Positions 8,487-17,900 of a DNA stretch of 64,000 nt are shown in pieces. The notes below the pieces were generated by a model. The model did no database searches. It was not told the origin of the DNA and saw only the letters and a program-made list of their open reading frames with translations. Position 1 is the first letter of the stretch. Each line of letters opens with the position of its first letter. Source of the DNA: an uncultured Lachnospiraceae bacterium (lineage in GTDB: Bacteria > Bacillota > Clostridia > Lachnospirales > Lachnospiraceae); the NCBI GenBank assembly GCA_910586605.1, contig CAJUJR010000001.1:6734-70733 (forward strand). Reading direction: 5' to 3'. The position numbers were made by a program, and so were the translations under genes.

Positions 8487-10529
8487 ATGAAAGCAAGTGA
8501 CAGTATCCGTACAATTAAAGGCATCGGGGAAAAAAGCGGGAAGCTCTTCGGAAAGCTGGGCATTACGACAGTGGAAGAGCTTCTTGCTTTTTATCCGCGG
8601 GAATATGATTTATTTACGGCAATCCAGCCTGTTTCTTCTGTTCGGGAAGGGGAAACAGTTATTTTAGAAGGAAGTTTTGCCACAAGGCCGAAAATGGCTT
8701 CTGTGCGCAATTTGAAAATTATTTCCTGCATGTTCCGTGACAGCACGGGGCAGATTTTAGTGAGCTGGTTTAATATGCCCTACTTAATGCGTTCGCTGAA
8801 AATGGGGATGCGTTATATTTTAAGGGGAAGGATTGTCAGGAAGAACGGCGTGTTGCAGATGGCGCAGCCAAAACTTCTGACAAAAGAGGAATATGCAAAC
8901 CAGACAGGCAAATTAAGCCCGGTGTATCCGCTTACGGCAGGGCTTACAAACCATGCAGTGGCAAAAGCCATGGCAATCGCATTAAAAGAATGTGAGGCAG
9001 AAAGTGACTTTTTACCGTTAGAGGTGCGGAAAGGGTATGGTTTGCAAAGCCATAGAAAGGCTGTACAGATGATTCATTTCCCAGACAGCAAAGAAAGCTA
9101 TGCTAAGGCAAGGCGTCGGTTGGTGTTTGAAGAATTTTTCCTTTTTTCCTTGGCTTTGCGGCAAGTCAGGGAAAAGAAGCACAGCGTTGTATCGCCATAC
9201 TGCCTAAAAAAGCAGGAAAAGGTCAAAAAACTTCTTTGTTCCTTGCCATATTCCCTTACAAGCGGGCAGGAAAAGGCATGGGAAGAGATTCAGGAGGACC
9301 TGCAGTCTGGCTATGTGATGAACCGCCTGGTCCAGGGGGATGTTGGTTCAGGAAAGACGGTTCTTGCCATGCTCTCTCTGCTTTTTGCGGCAGAGAATGG
9401 GTATCAGGGGGCAATTATGGTACCGACAGAAGTCCTTGCAAAACAGCATTATGAGGAATTTCAGGAATTTTTGGAACCTTTCGGGATAAAGGTTGTACTT
9501 TTAACTGGTTCTATGACTGCAGCCCAAAAGCGTGAAACATGCAGCTTAATTGAGCACCATCAGGCAGATGTTATAGTAGGGACCCATGCATTAATCCAGG
9601 AAAAGGTAACGTATGCAAACCTGGCGCTGGTTGTGACAGATGAGCAGCACCGGTTTGGGGTGCGGCAAAGGGAGCAGTTTTCAGCGAAAGGGGAGGCAGT
9701 TCATATGCTGGTAATGAGCGCGACCCCAATTCCACGGACGCTGGCGATTATTCTATATGGTGATTTGGATGTTTCGGTAATTGATGTGCTGCCATCGGAA
9801 CGCCTTCCCATTAAGAATTGTGCGGTTGATACAAATTACCGGCCGCAGGCATACCGCTTTATGGAAAAACAGGTGCGGGAGGGGCATCAAGTATATATTA
9901 TCTGCCCAATGGTAGAAGAAAGCGAGAGCAGTGAGGCAGAAAATGTAATGGATTATACCAATACTTTGCGGGAAGCGCTGCCGCCATCCATTCATGTGGA
10001 ATACCTTCACGGGAAAATGAGGCCTGCCCTCAAAAATGAGATTATGGAATCTTTTGCGTCAGGTAAAATTGATATTTTGGTATCGACTACTGTGATTGAG
10101 GTGGGGATTAATGTACCAAATGCAACGGTAATGATGATAGAGAATGCTGAACGCTTTGGGCTGGCACAGCTTCACCAGCTCCGTGGCAGGGTAGGGCGTG
10201 GCAAAGCACAGTCGTATTGTATCTTTATGGCAGGAAACCCATCAAAAGAGACAATGGAGCGGCTTAGGATATTAGAAAGCTCCAATGATGGGTTTTATGT
10301 GGCAAGGCAAGATTTGAAGCTGCGCGGGCCTGGTGATTTGTTTGGAATCCGCCAGAGCGGGGATTTGCTGTTCGGTCTTGCAGATATCTATCAGGATGCG
10401 GAGGAGCTTCAGCAGGCAAACGAAGCTGCCTGCTCCTTGGAAAGGAGAGATATCCTTCTTCTTTGTAAAAAGCATGAAGCATTGCGGAAAAAAATGGAAC
10501 AGTATACTGGGGAAGAGATAATTATGTAG
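8487..10529 (+). CDS. recG: ATP-dependent DNA helicase RecG
   Basis: 680 aa, normal RecG length. The N-terminal wedge/OB domain covers roughly residues 1-230. The helicase core follows, with Walker A 'VQGDVGSGKTVLAM', the DEQH box 'VVTDEQHRFGVRQREQ', 'MSATPIPRTLA' (motif III), and 'RGRVGRGKAQSYC' (motif VI). RecG remodels stalled replication forks and branch-migrates Holliday junctions. Last gene of the asp23-fakA-recG operon; a dispersed repeat follows the stop codon. Confidence 0.97.
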   Translation: MKASDSIRTIKGIGEKSGKLFGKLGITTVEELLAFYPREYDLFTAIQPVSSVREGETVILEGSFATRPKMASVRNLKIISCMFRDSTGQILVSWFNMPYLMRSLKMGMRYILRGRIVRKNGVLQMAQPKLLTKEEYANQTGKLSPVYPLTAGLTNHAVAKAMAIALKECEAESDFLPLEVRKGYGLQSHRKAVQMIHFPDSKESYAKARRRLVFEEFFLFSLALRQVREKKHSVVSPYCLKKQEKVKKLLCSLPYSLTSGQEKAWEEIQEDLQSGYVMNRLVQGDVGSGKTVLAMLSLLFAAENGYQGAIMVPTEVLAKQHYEEFQEFLEPFGIKVVLLTGSMTAAQKRETCSLIEHHQADVIVGTHALIQEKVTYANLALVVTDEQHRFGVRQREQFSAKGEAVHMLVMSATPIPRTLAIILYGDLDVSVIDVLPSERLPIKNCAVDTNYRPQAYRFMEKQVREGHQVYIICPMVEESESSEAENVMDYTNTLREALPPSIHVEYLHGKMRPALKNEIMESFASGKIDILVSTTVIEVGINVPNATVMMIENAERFGLAQLHQLRGRVGRGKAQSYCIFMAGNPSKETMERLRILESSNDGFYVARQDLKLRGPGDLFGIRQSGDLLFGLADIYQDAEELQQANEAACSLERRDILLLCKKHEALRKKMEQYTGEEIIM

Positions 10530-10592
10530 TAACATGCTACATTACTATCCACGATTTCAGCCTTTTCAGAAACTGCCCGTGAATCGTATAGT
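10530..10592. repeat. GTTACTATTCAC-family dispersed repeat, copy 1
   Basis: Contains TTACTATCCACG, then the core CAGCCTTTTCAGAAACTGCC, then CGTGAATCG; on the other strand it reads as a degenerate GTTACTATTCACG arm. The same core CAGCCTTTTCAGAAA recurs at 59450, and the arm recurs at 21230 and 63945. The flanks form an imperfect inverted repeat. It may also act as a weak terminator for recG. Confidence 0.6.
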
Positions 10593-10634
10593 ATATACCG
10601 CCATTTTTTGTCGTTTATTCTGTAAGGCAGTATA

Positions 10635-10663
10635 TTGCTTTTTCAATATAATCATTGTACAAT
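10635..10663 (+). promoter_or_regulatory. Promoter of SpoVK-like gene
   Basis: TTGCTT (10635-10640), 17-base spacer, TACAAT (10658-10663). The predicted start point near 10670 lies downstream of an in-frame ATG at 10655, supporting ATG 10712 as the real start. Confidence 0.6.
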
Positions 10664-10711
10664 GGAGCAGAATGTGAAGTGTTCCGTATGTGGAAAGGAG
10701 GTACAGAAGGC

Positions 10712-12526
10712 ATGGCCGGGATGCAATATTCCGATGAACAGTTATTTGAAATTGCAAAAAACCATTATGAAAAACTGGCGTTGCACTGCCAGACCCTGGA
10801 GGTTTCAGGTTTTTGGGAGCAGGCAAGGCAGGTGATGAAGCAGTCTGGTACAGAGGTTCTGGATGTATATATACAATCTTTGTTAATGCAGCTTGGAATT
10901 TCTTGTGGGAATATGCCAAAGAGCCAGCTTGCTTTTGTGCAGGATGTGCCGATTACAAATCCTTTAGGCATCGGGGAAGAGACAGAAATAGGGGATAACC
11001 TGGTACGTGATGTAGACAGGGCGTACCGTATGCCGCCAATATTGATTCAGTTGTGCAGCTTGTATGACAAGGAAAGGGATGACGATATGACAGGGTATTT
11101 TATAGATGCCCTGCTCAATATTATGCTTTGCCTTTCCAGCCTGGATGGAGGAAATCTTGATAAGGCGGGGGAATTTATAAAAGAATATTATAATAAAGTC
11201 AGCCATTATATTGATGGGAAAAGCGCTGCAGAGCATGCAAGATATCTTTTCCTGAAACTGAATGATAGCTGTATACAGTGCCATATAGAAAAGAAGGTTC
11301 CTGTACCGGATGCAGAAGAAGCAAAGCATGCAAGCAGCCAAACTGAAGAGGAAGATGGAAACCCAGAAAAGGAAGGACAGGCAGTAGAGGATGAAAGCCT
11401 GCAAAGCTGTGAAGAAGTTGATAATGGCGAAGAGGATGAAAGCCTGCAAAGCTGTGAAGAGTTTGGAGATGGCGAAATTGAGGTTTGCGAAAAACAGGAG
11501 GCGGATTGTGCAGAGTTAGGCCGGCAGGATAAAAAGGGCGCAGCAGGGGGAGATATGCCGGTAGCTGTACAGTCAGCAGAAGTAGAAAAGGAAGTACAAC
11601 AAGAAAAGACAGAGGAGGAAAAGGAAGCGGAACTTGCTGCACAGGCAAAGGCACAGTTCCTTATTGTTAAGAAAAGGATTCAGGAACGTGAATTTGCAGA
11701 AGAACAGGCACATGAGGAGAAGATACGTGAACTGATGGGGGAACTAAATTCACTGGTTGGGTTAGAAAATGTCAAACAGGAAATCCAGTCGTTAATTAAC
11801 CTGATTAAAATCCGTAAAATGCGTAGAAAGATGCAGCTCCCAGAGATGGAGATGTCTTATCATATGGTGTTTACTGGAAGCCCGGGGACAGGGAAAACAA
11901 CGGTGGCACGCCTGGTGGCAAAGATTTATAAAGAACTTGGAATCCTTTCAGAAGGGAATTTGGTGGAAACAGACCGTTCCGGGCTAGTGGCAGGATATGT
12001 CGGACAGACGGCGCTGAAAGTGCATGAGATTGTAGAACAAGCGATTGGCGGAATCCTTTTTATTGATGAGGCATATTCTTTGGCAAACCCAGAGATACAA
12101 AATGATTTTGGGACGGAAGCAGTAGATACCCTTGTTAAGCTGATGGAGGACCATAGGGATAACCTGGTAATTATTGTAGCAGGATATACAGAAGAGATGC
12201 AGAGCTTTTTAAAAAGTAATACGGGGCTGATTTCAAGGTTTAATAAATTTATTGATTTTCCTGATTATTCCAGGAATGAGCTTGTTTCTATTATGAATGT
12301 CATGGCGAAAAATGCAGGGCTTTTGATTGAAGACGAGGCGCAGCAGAAGGTGCTTCTGATGTTGGAACATAAGAAGCAGGAAGAATGGAAAGATTTTGGC
12401 AATGCCAGGGGAATGAGGAACCTATTTGAACGGTTTGTTATGAACCAGGCAAACCGCCTTGTTATGCTGCAAGAGCCGACCAGGGAAGAACTAATAACAA
12501 TCCGGCCAGAGGATGTTGCAGTTTGA
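10712..12526 (+). CDS. SpoVK/CbxX-type AAA ATPase with long acidic N-terminal half
   Basis: 604 aa. The start at 10712 follows AAAGGAGG and fits the promoter upstream. Residues 1-215 are a helical region of unknown role. Residues ~216-330 are very acidic and contain a 15-residue tandem repeat (EDESLQSCEE twice; DNA copies at 11387 and 11432). The C-terminal CbxX/SpoVK AAA module has Walker A 'GSPGTGKTTVAR', the pore-loop region 'AGYVGQTA', and Walker B 'GILFIDEAYSL'. Relatives include SpoVK (mother-cell protein needed for spore maturation) and rubisco activase CbbX. Client protein is unknown; a sporulation role is inferred from family and organism. Confidence 0.82.
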   Translation: MAGMQYSDEQLFEIAKNHYEKLALHCQTLEVSGFWEQARQVMKQSGTEVLDVYIQSLLMQLGISCGNMPKSQLAFVQDVPITNPLGIGEETEIGDNLVRDVDRAYRMPPILIQLCSLYDKERDDDMTGYFIDALLNIMLCLSSLDGGNLDKAGEFIKEYYNKVSHYIDGKSAAEHARYLFLKLNDSCIQCHIEKKVPVPDAEEAKHASSQTEEEDGNPEKEGQAVEDESLQSCEEVDNGEEDESLQSCEEFGDGEIEVCEKQEADCAELGRQDKKGAAGGDMPVAVQSAEVEKEVQQEKTEEEKEAELAAQAKAQFLIVKKRIQEREFAEEQAHEEKIRELMGELNSLVGLENVKQEIQSLINLIKIRKMRRKMQLPEMEMSYHMVFTGSPGTGKTTVARLVAKIYKELGILSEGNLVETDRSGLVAGYVGQTALKVHEIVEQAIGGILFIDEAYSLANPEIQNDFGTEAVDTLVKLMEDHRDNLVIIVAGYTEEMQSFLKSNTGLISRFNKFIDFPDYSRNELVSIMNVMAKNAGLLIEDEAQQKVLLMLEHKKQEEWKDFGNARGMRNLFERFVMNQANRLVMLQEPTREELITIRPEDVAV

Positions 12527-12551
12527 CCATAAAAGTGTATTATGTTATAAT
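12523..12551 (+). promoter_or_regulatory. Promoter of rsmD-coaD, overlapping the upstream stop codon
   Basis: TTGACC (12523-12528), 17-base spacer, TATAAT (12546-12551). The -35 box contains the TGA stop of the SpoVK-like gene. Transcript start is predicted near 12558, giving a leader of about 85 bases to rsmD. Confidence 0.7.
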
Positions 12552-12641
12552 ACCATATAATTGACAGAATTGTGCCACAGGCAAAGGGCTATGAAATGTG
12601 GAGAAGAATGGCCGCGAATAGTAATAACAGGGGGAAACGTT

Positions 12642-13193
12642 ATGAGAGTAATTGCTGGGGCGGCAAGGGGGCGGAAGTTAGTATGTCCATCTGGCAGCCA
12701 TACCCGCCCTACAACGGACAGGATAAAAGAGACTCTGTTTAACATGCTGCAGATGGAGATTCCGGATGCAGATTTCCTTGACTTATATAGTGGCAGCGGC
12801 GGAATTGGGATTGAAGCGTTAAGCAGGGGATGCCGCCGATGTGTGTTTGTGGAAAATAACAGGGAAGCAGTACGGTGCATTAAGGCAAATTTAAAGTGCA
12901 CTCGTTTTTGGGGCTCTGCTGAGGTTCTGGCGGTTGATGTGAAACAGGCAGTGAAGAGGCTGGAAAAGGATAACAGGCATTTTGATATTATTTTTATGGA
13001 TCCGCCATATCGGAAAGGTTTGGAGGAAGATATCCTTTCGCTATTAATTCCTTCTTCCGTTGTGCATAAGGGGACGCTTCTGATAGCAGAGGCCGCCCTG
13101 GATACAGATATTTCTTATTTGGAGAGATATCCTTGCAGTATTGAAAGAGTTAAGGAATATAAAACAAACCGTCATGTGTTTTTACGTATTTGA
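12642..13193 (+). CDS. rsmD: 16S rRNA (guanine(966)-N(2))-methyltransferase RsmD
   Basis: 183 aa, standard RsmD length from ATG 12642 (MRVIAGAARGRKL). AdoMet-binding motif 'FLDLYSGSGGIGIEALSRG' and the catalytic 'DIIFMDPPY' motif are present. It methylates N2 of G966 in 16S rRNA during small-subunit assembly. The frame is open upstream to 12561, but the family start and the GGGGG site support 12642. Next to coaD, a pairing conserved widely in bacteria. Confidence 0.95.
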   Translation: MRVIAGAARGRKLVCPSGSHTRPTTDRIKETLFNMLQMEIPDADFLDLYSGSGGIGIEALSRGCRRCVFVENNREAVRCIKANLKCTRFWGSAEVLAVDVKQAVKRLEKDNRHFDIIFMDPPYRKGLEEDILSLLIPSSVVHKGTLLIAEAALDTDISYLERYPCSIERVKEYKTNRHVFLRI

Positions 13194-13218
13194 TGGAGAG
13201 AGAAAGACAGGTATAGAT

Positions 13219-13692
13219 ATGAAAACAGCAGTTTTTCCTGGGAGTTTTGATCCGGTTACAGTTGGCCATATGGATTTGATTGCGCGCAGCGCTGGGATGT
13301 TTGACAGGTTGGTAATCGGCGTGCTGGTGAATTCTGGGAAGTCTCCGTTGTTTTCTATAGAGGAAAGGGTAAATATGCTTGCCTGCCTGACAGAAAAGTT
13401 TTCCAATGTATCGGTGAAATCATTTGAAGGATTGCTGGTGGATTTTGTTGTGCAGGAGCGGGCAGGAGTAATTGTAAGAGGGCTGCGCAGTCCGCAAGAT
13501 TTTGAGTATGAGCTTCCGCTGGCTCAGGCAAACTATAAATTAAGATGTAATGCGGATACAGTTTTTCTTGCAACGTCACCGGAATATTCCTATATCAGTT
13601 CTAGCGGCGTAAAGGAGATTTATCGCTTTGGCGGTGATATTACCAGCATGGTTCCAAAGCTGGTAGCTGAAAAGTTGCAAGACGTATGCTGA
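13219..13692 (+). CDS. coaD: Pantetheine-phosphate adenylyltransferase
   Basis: 157 aa, starting MKTAVFPGSFDPVTVGHMD. It contains the nucleotidyltransferase (T/H)xGH motif 'TVGHMDLI' and the conserved 'VRGLRSPQDFEYE' and 'YSYISSSGVKEI' segments. It transfers AMP to 4'-phosphopantetheine to make dephospho-CoA, the fourth step of CoA synthesis. The ATG at 13219 is preceded by a purine-rich GGAGAG site, 25 bases after rsmD. Confidence 0.97.
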   Translation: MKTAVFPGSFDPVTVGHMDLIARSAGMFDRLVIGVLVNSGKSPLFSIEERVNMLACLTEKFSNVSVKSFEGLLVDFVVQERAGVIVRGLRSPQDFEYELPLAQANYKLRCNADTVFLATSPEYSYISSSGVKEIYRFGGDITSMVPKLVAEKLQDVC

Positions 13693-13750
13693 TTTGCTGT
13701 TTATAACTAAATGATATAGATTCGGATACAAAAGCGGGCAGGAGGTACAT

Positions 13751-14380
13751 ATGCAGGATAGCAGGATTGAACAGAAGATAGAGGATATATATGGCTTTGT
13801 GGAAAGCTGCAAGATGCAGAGTTTTTCAACCACAAAAGTGATTGTCCCGAAAAATGATTTATATGATTTGCTAGATGACCTCAGAAGGGATGTCCCAGAA
13901 GAGATTAAGCGCTACCGGAAGATGCTGAATCAGAGGGATGCTATTTTAGAGGATGCAGAACGGAAGGCGGCTGCGATTCTTGCAGATGCAAAAGAACAGT
14001 ATAGTGCTCTGGTAGAAGAACATAGCATTATGCAGGAAGCATATCAGCAGGCGGAAGAGACTGTACGGCAGGCGAATGAGCAAGCTGAGTCAATTGTAGA
14101 AAGTGCCCGCAGGCAGGCAGATGAGATTGGGAGTGGTGCAATTTATTATACGCTGGATATGCTGAATATGGCAGAAAAGGCGATTTCACAGGCATATGAA
14201 AGCACGGTGAATAATTCAAAAGCCCTTGAGGCGGCTTTGGGCGGGCATCTGGAAATTATCCGCCGCAATAAAGCAGAACTGACCGCCCCGGCAGAGCCGG
14301 AACCAGAGATGGAAAGTATGACTAAACAGCCAGAAGAGGCAGAAGGCTATGAGGCCGAATATGCGCCAGAGAAAGAATGA
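13751..14380 (+). CDS. Coiled-coil protein of the H+-ATPase subunit H/DivIVA-like type
   Basis: 209 aa. Mostly one long alpha-helical coiled coil (about residues 45-175), with alanine/glutamate repeats such as 'AERKAAAILADAKEQY' and 'QANEQAESIVESARRQADEI'. A short N-terminal domain and an acidic, proline-rich tail flank it. Proteins of this look in clostridia are often labelled vacuolar ATPase subunit H-like, but no ATPase genes are nearby. The position between coaD and zapA and the coiled coil fit a DivIVA- or filament-like cell-division or scaffolding role. That is an inference. AGGAGGT lies before the ATG. Confidence 0.6.
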   Translation: MQDSRIEQKIEDIYGFVESCKMQSFSTTKVIVPKNDLYDLLDDLRRDVPEEIKRYRKMLNQRDAILEDAERKAAAILADAKEQYSALVEEHSIMQEAYQQAEETVRQANEQAESIVESARRQADEIGSGAIYYTLDMLNMAEKAISQAYESTVNNSKALEAALGGHLEIIRRNKAELTAPAEPEPEMESMTKQPEEAEGYEAEYAPEKE

Positions 14381-14477
14381 CGTTGTTGCCTGTAGGGCAG
14401 ACAGCAGCCGGACATGGCGTATAACTTAGATGGCGGCAGGCCATAACGAATAAGTCGCCGTAAGGGGGAAACGTGTT

Positions 14478-15347
14478 ATGAATACCAAAAATGATGTGGA
14501 AGTAATCATTAATGGAAAGCAGTATACAATCAGCGGATATGAAAGCAGTGAATATTTACAGAGGATTGCAACACATATAAATGACAAATATGCGGAGTTT
14601 AAACAGGATGAAGGTTATAACAGGCTGGACGCAGATATGAAGAATATCCTATTGGCGATTAATTTATCAGACGATTATTATAAAGTGCAGGAGTCAATCC
14701 AGGATTTGCAGAAGGAAAAAGAAGATTTGGAAAAAGAAATCTTTAATATGAAACATGATATGATTGCAATGAAGTCCCGCCTGGAAGAGCAGGAAAAGAA
14801 AATGGGCGAACTCCGGAAAGATAAAAAACATTCAGAACATGAAGTAATCCGCCTAGAGACGGAATTAAAAAATGCAAAAGAAGATAATGAAACACTTATT
14901 TCTATTCAGAATATAGCTGGGGCTGTAACAGATGTCCTAAATGCAGGGACAATACAGGAGGGAAGCCAGCCGGATGCAGGTGTTGAACCGGAAGAGGGTG
15001 GCAAAGCAGAAAATGATATGCAGCCATTGGAGGGTAACGGCCAGGCAGAAAGTATTGTACAGGCAGTTGATGGCCGCCTGGAAAATGATAGCCAGCCATT
15101 TGAGGTTGAGGGTACTAAGGAGGTTGTTTTGGCAGAAGGGGTTATTAGCCAGGAAAGCAGCGGCCAGACCACAGAAAACAGCCTAGAAGCAGCAGAAGGG
15201 CCGACGATGCTTGACAATGGGGAAGTAGGCATGGAAGCAGCAGAGGACGGAAATGTTTTAGAAATAGCTGCTTTACCAGAAAACCGTATTGCTGGAGGCC
15301 GTGCGAAAACTTCGGCAAAGAGAAGCCGTAAAAAGAGAAGACGTTAA
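14478..15347 (+). CDS. zapA: Cell division protein ZapA with long acidic C-terminal extension
   Basis: 289 aa. Residues ~1-95 match ZapA: 'NDVEVIINGKQYTISGYES' then 'LQRIATHINDKYAEF', and 'NILLAINLSDDYYK'. A coiled coil follows (about 75-145). ZapA bundles FtsZ filaments at the division ring. Normal ZapA is about 85-130 aa; this one carries ~145 extra residues that are acidic, low in complexity and end with a basic RAKTSAKRSRKKRRR-type tail. Function of the extension is unknown. A hairpin at 15,348 separates it from the U32 gene. Confidence 0.85.
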   Translation: MNTKNDVEVIINGKQYTISGYESSEYLQRIATHINDKYAEFKQDEGYNRLDADMKNILLAINLSDDYYKVQESIQDLQKEKEDLEKEIFNMKHDMIAMKSRLEEQEKKMGELRKDKKHSEHEVIRLETELKNAKEDNETLISIQNIAGAVTDVLNAGTIQEGSQPDAGVEPEEGGKAENDMQPLEGNGQAESIVQAVDGRLENDSQPFEVEGTKEVVLAEGVISQESSGQTTENSLEAAEGPTMLDNGEVGMEAAEDGNVLEIAALPENRIAGGRAKTSAKRSRKKRRR

Positions 15348-15374
15348 GGGACTGTGGTGATACACAGTCCTTTT
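15348..15374 (+). terminator. Hairpin between zapA and the U32 gene
   Basis: GGACTGTG (15349-15356) pairs with CACAGTCC (15363-15370), a six-base loop, followed by TTTT. A short stem with a short T run, so probably a partial terminator. Confidence 0.6.
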
Positions 15375-15414
15375 CTGTGATATGGAAAAATTTTTGGGAA
15401 AGAGGTGGTAAACA

Positions 15415-17871
15415 ATGAAGAAAAAACCTGAAATACTGTCGCCAGCCGGTTCTGTTGTGGGGATGAGGGCGGCTGTCGCGGCCGGCTGCGATGCGGTTTA
15501 TATAGGGGGAAGTTCTTTTGGGGCTAGGGCATATGCTGAAAATCCAGAAAAGGATGAACTTTTGGAGGCAATTGATTTTTGCCATCTGCACAATGTTAAA
15601 CTCTATATGACAGTCAATACGCTTTTGAAAAATCAGGAAATGGAAGAGGAACTATTCTCTTTCCTGCAACCATACTATGAATCTGGGCTGGACGCCGTAA
15701 TTGTGCAGGATGTTGGGGTTTTGCGTTTTATCAGCAGGCATTTCCCTTCTCTTCCAATCCATGCCAGCACGCAGATGACCTTGACAATGGGGAAAGGTGC
15801 AAAAGGGCTGGGCCAATACCATGTTACCCGTATTGTCCCAGCGAGGGAACTGACAATTGGCGAACTTTGCCAGATGCGCCATGATACAGGCCTGGAGATA
15901 GAGGTTTTTGTTCACGGTGCGCTTTGCTACTGTTATTCAGGGCAGTGCCTTTTTAGCAGCATGTTTGGCGGAAGGAGCGGAAACCGGGGCAGATGCACAC
16001 AGCCGTGTAGGATGCTGTACTATCCTGGGGAGGAGGGAGAGGAGAGGAAGCATATAGAAGGGCAGTATCTGTTAAGCCCCAAAGAGCTGTGCAACCTTCC
16101 CTGCCTTCCAGAATTAATTGAGGCTGGGGTGGATTCTTTTAAAATTGAAGGGAGAATGAAACGGGCAGAGTATACTGCTTTTGTTACGGCAGTATACAGA
16201 AAATATGTGGATTATTATTATAAACTGGGAAAGGGAGGCTACCAGGAATACCTGTCGGGGCATCAAAAAGAGTGGCAGGAGGATTTGCGCTGTTTGGCAG
16301 AGTTATATAATAGGAATGGTTTTACGCAGGGCTATTTGAAAGGGCTGTCAGGTGATGTTACAAGACGTTCTCAAGCAAAAAAAGGAGAAATGCTTGCCTC
16401 CCTGCGTCCAAATCATGGCGGCGTTTATATTGGGAAGGTACTATCTGTAGGAAAACGGGAAGTGACTTATCAAGCGGAGAAAAATCTTTCCGCGCAAGAT
16501 GTGGTGGAATTCCGGGACAGCAGGCAGAAGCCATCTTATGAATATACACTTGGGAAGGATATCCCGGCAGGGCAGAAAGTGGCAACCCTTTATAAAAAGG
16601 GATGTAAAATCCAGGTTGGGGACAGTGTTTACCGTACAAAGGACGCCCGTCTTTTGGAGAAAATCAGGGAAAAGTACCTGGAAAAAAAGATACAGTCTGC
16701 AATTTTTGGGGAATTGATAGCAGAAGAGGGGAAAGAGCTATGCCTACGGCTGGAAAAAAGGGACGGTGCGAAGTGTATTTGTATAGAATGTTTAGGCGGA
16801 TTTTGCGAGAAAGCAGATAAACGGCCAGCAACAGAGGAGGATGTGATAAAAATCCTGAACCAGACCGGAAATAGCAGTTTTTATTTTGAAGGGCTTATTG
16901 TTAAGTTAACAGGAAGCCCGTTCCTCCCAGTTGGTTTGTTGAAAAAATTGCGGCGCCAGGCGTTTGGGATGCTAGAAGAGGAAATTACCAGGTGCTTCCG
17001 GCGTAAGGATGCTTATATAAAAGATAAACAAGAGATAATAGCAGAGGGAAGAGAGGGGCATTCCCTGACGTTTGCCGCATCTGTAATGAATAGAGGGCAG
17101 CTATCAGCAGTTTTAGGATGCCCGTCAATCCATGTTGTCTATCTACAGACAGAACGGATGGCGGCGGGGGAGATAAAAGAAGCTTATAAAGAGGTAAGGG
17201 CTGCCAATAAAAGCCCTTGGCTTGTGCTTCCGGCAGTATTCCGTGCACCTGTATGGAAGCTGTTTGAAAAAGAGTGGGAACGGGAAGGGGGGATTTTTTC
17301 TCTTTCCTGGGATGGCTATTTAGCCAAGAATATGGAGTCGTTGGAGTTTTTAACAGAAATAGCAGGGGCTGACAGGACAAAAATCAGGCTAGAGCACAAT
17401 ATGTATGTTATGAACCAGGAGGCGTATTCTTTCTGGCGTGAACAGGGGATTGGGAAACTTACTGTGCCGCTTGAAGCATCATGGGAAGAAATAAAAGAGT
17501 TTCCTTTTATTGGGCAGATGGAATGTGTTGTCTATGGAAAAATCCCACTGATGGTAACAGCCCAGTGCCTGCGGGCGAATAAAGAAGGATGTGTGTGCCA
17601 GGAAAGGGAAAGCCATGCGTCGCCCATATTTTTCCAAAATGGGAAGGGGACAGGGTTTTTATCTGTTAATTATTGCAAATACTGTTATAATGTGGTATAC
17701 CAGAAAGAACCGCTTTTCCTGGAGAACAAGGATGGCTGGTGGGAAAAAAGCGGTATTTCTGCCATCCGCTATGCTTTTACCACAGAGAGCAGGGAGGAGA
17801 CGGCAGATGTCCTTGCCGGAAGGATGCAGGGAAAAACACAGACAGGCCATTTCAGGCGTGGAATTGAGTAA
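15415..17871 (+). CDS. U32 family peptidase-like protein (RlhA/YdcP type)
   Basis: 818 aa. The N-terminal U32 domain begins 'KPEILSPAGSVVGMRAAVAA' and includes the signature 'FVHGALCYCYSGQCLFSS', followed by 'GNRGRCTQPCRMLY'. These cysteines hold an iron-sulphur cluster in RlhA-type proteins. A middle segment matches DUF3656 (about 390-520). E. coli RlhA, with the same order, is a 23S rRNA C2501 hydroxylase; older annotations call U32 proteins collagenases. This protein is longer than RlhA by about 160 residues at the C-terminus, where another Cys-rich cluster is seen ('NYCKYCYN'). An RNA-modifying role is inferred from domain order. Confidence 0.85.
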   Translation: MKKKPEILSPAGSVVGMRAAVAAGCDAVYIGGSSFGARAYAENPEKDELLEAIDFCHLHNVKLYMTVNTLLKNQEMEEELFSFLQPYYESGLDAVIVQDVGVLRFISRHFPSLPIHASTQMTLTMGKGAKGLGQYHVTRIVPARELTIGELCQMRHDTGLEIEVFVHGALCYCYSGQCLFSSMFGGRSGNRGRCTQPCRMLYYPGEEGEERKHIEGQYLLSPKELCNLPCLPELIEAGVDSFKIEGRMKRAEYTAFVTAVYRKYVDYYYKLGKGGYQEYLSGHQKEWQEDLRCLAELYNRNGFTQGYLKGLSGDVTRRSQAKKGEMLASLRPNHGGVYIGKVLSVGKREVTYQAEKNLSAQDVVEFRDSRQKPSYEYTLGKDIPAGQKVATLYKKGCKIQVGDSVYRTKDARLLEKIREKYLEKKIQSAIFGELIAEEGKELCLRLEKRDGAKCICIECLGGFCEKADKRPATEEDVIKILNQTGNSSFYFEGLIVKLTGSPFLPVGLLKKLRRQAFGMLEEEITRCFRRKDAYIKDKQEIIAEGREGHSLTFAASVMNRGQLSAVLGCPSIHVVYLQTERMAAGEIKEAYKEVRAANKSPWLVLPAVFRAPVWKLFEKEWEREGGIFSLSWDGYLAKNMESLEFLTEIAGADRTKIRLEHNMYVMNQEAYSFWREQGIGKLTVPLEASWEEIKEFPFIGQMECVVYGKIPLMVTAQCLRANKEGCVCQERESHASPIFFQNGKGTGFLSVNYCKYCYNVVYQKEPLFLENKDGWWEKSGISAIRYAFTTESREETADVLAGRMQGKTQTGHFRRGIE

Positions 17872-17900
17872 AAATAGATGGCAGCAGAGAAGGTGAGTAA

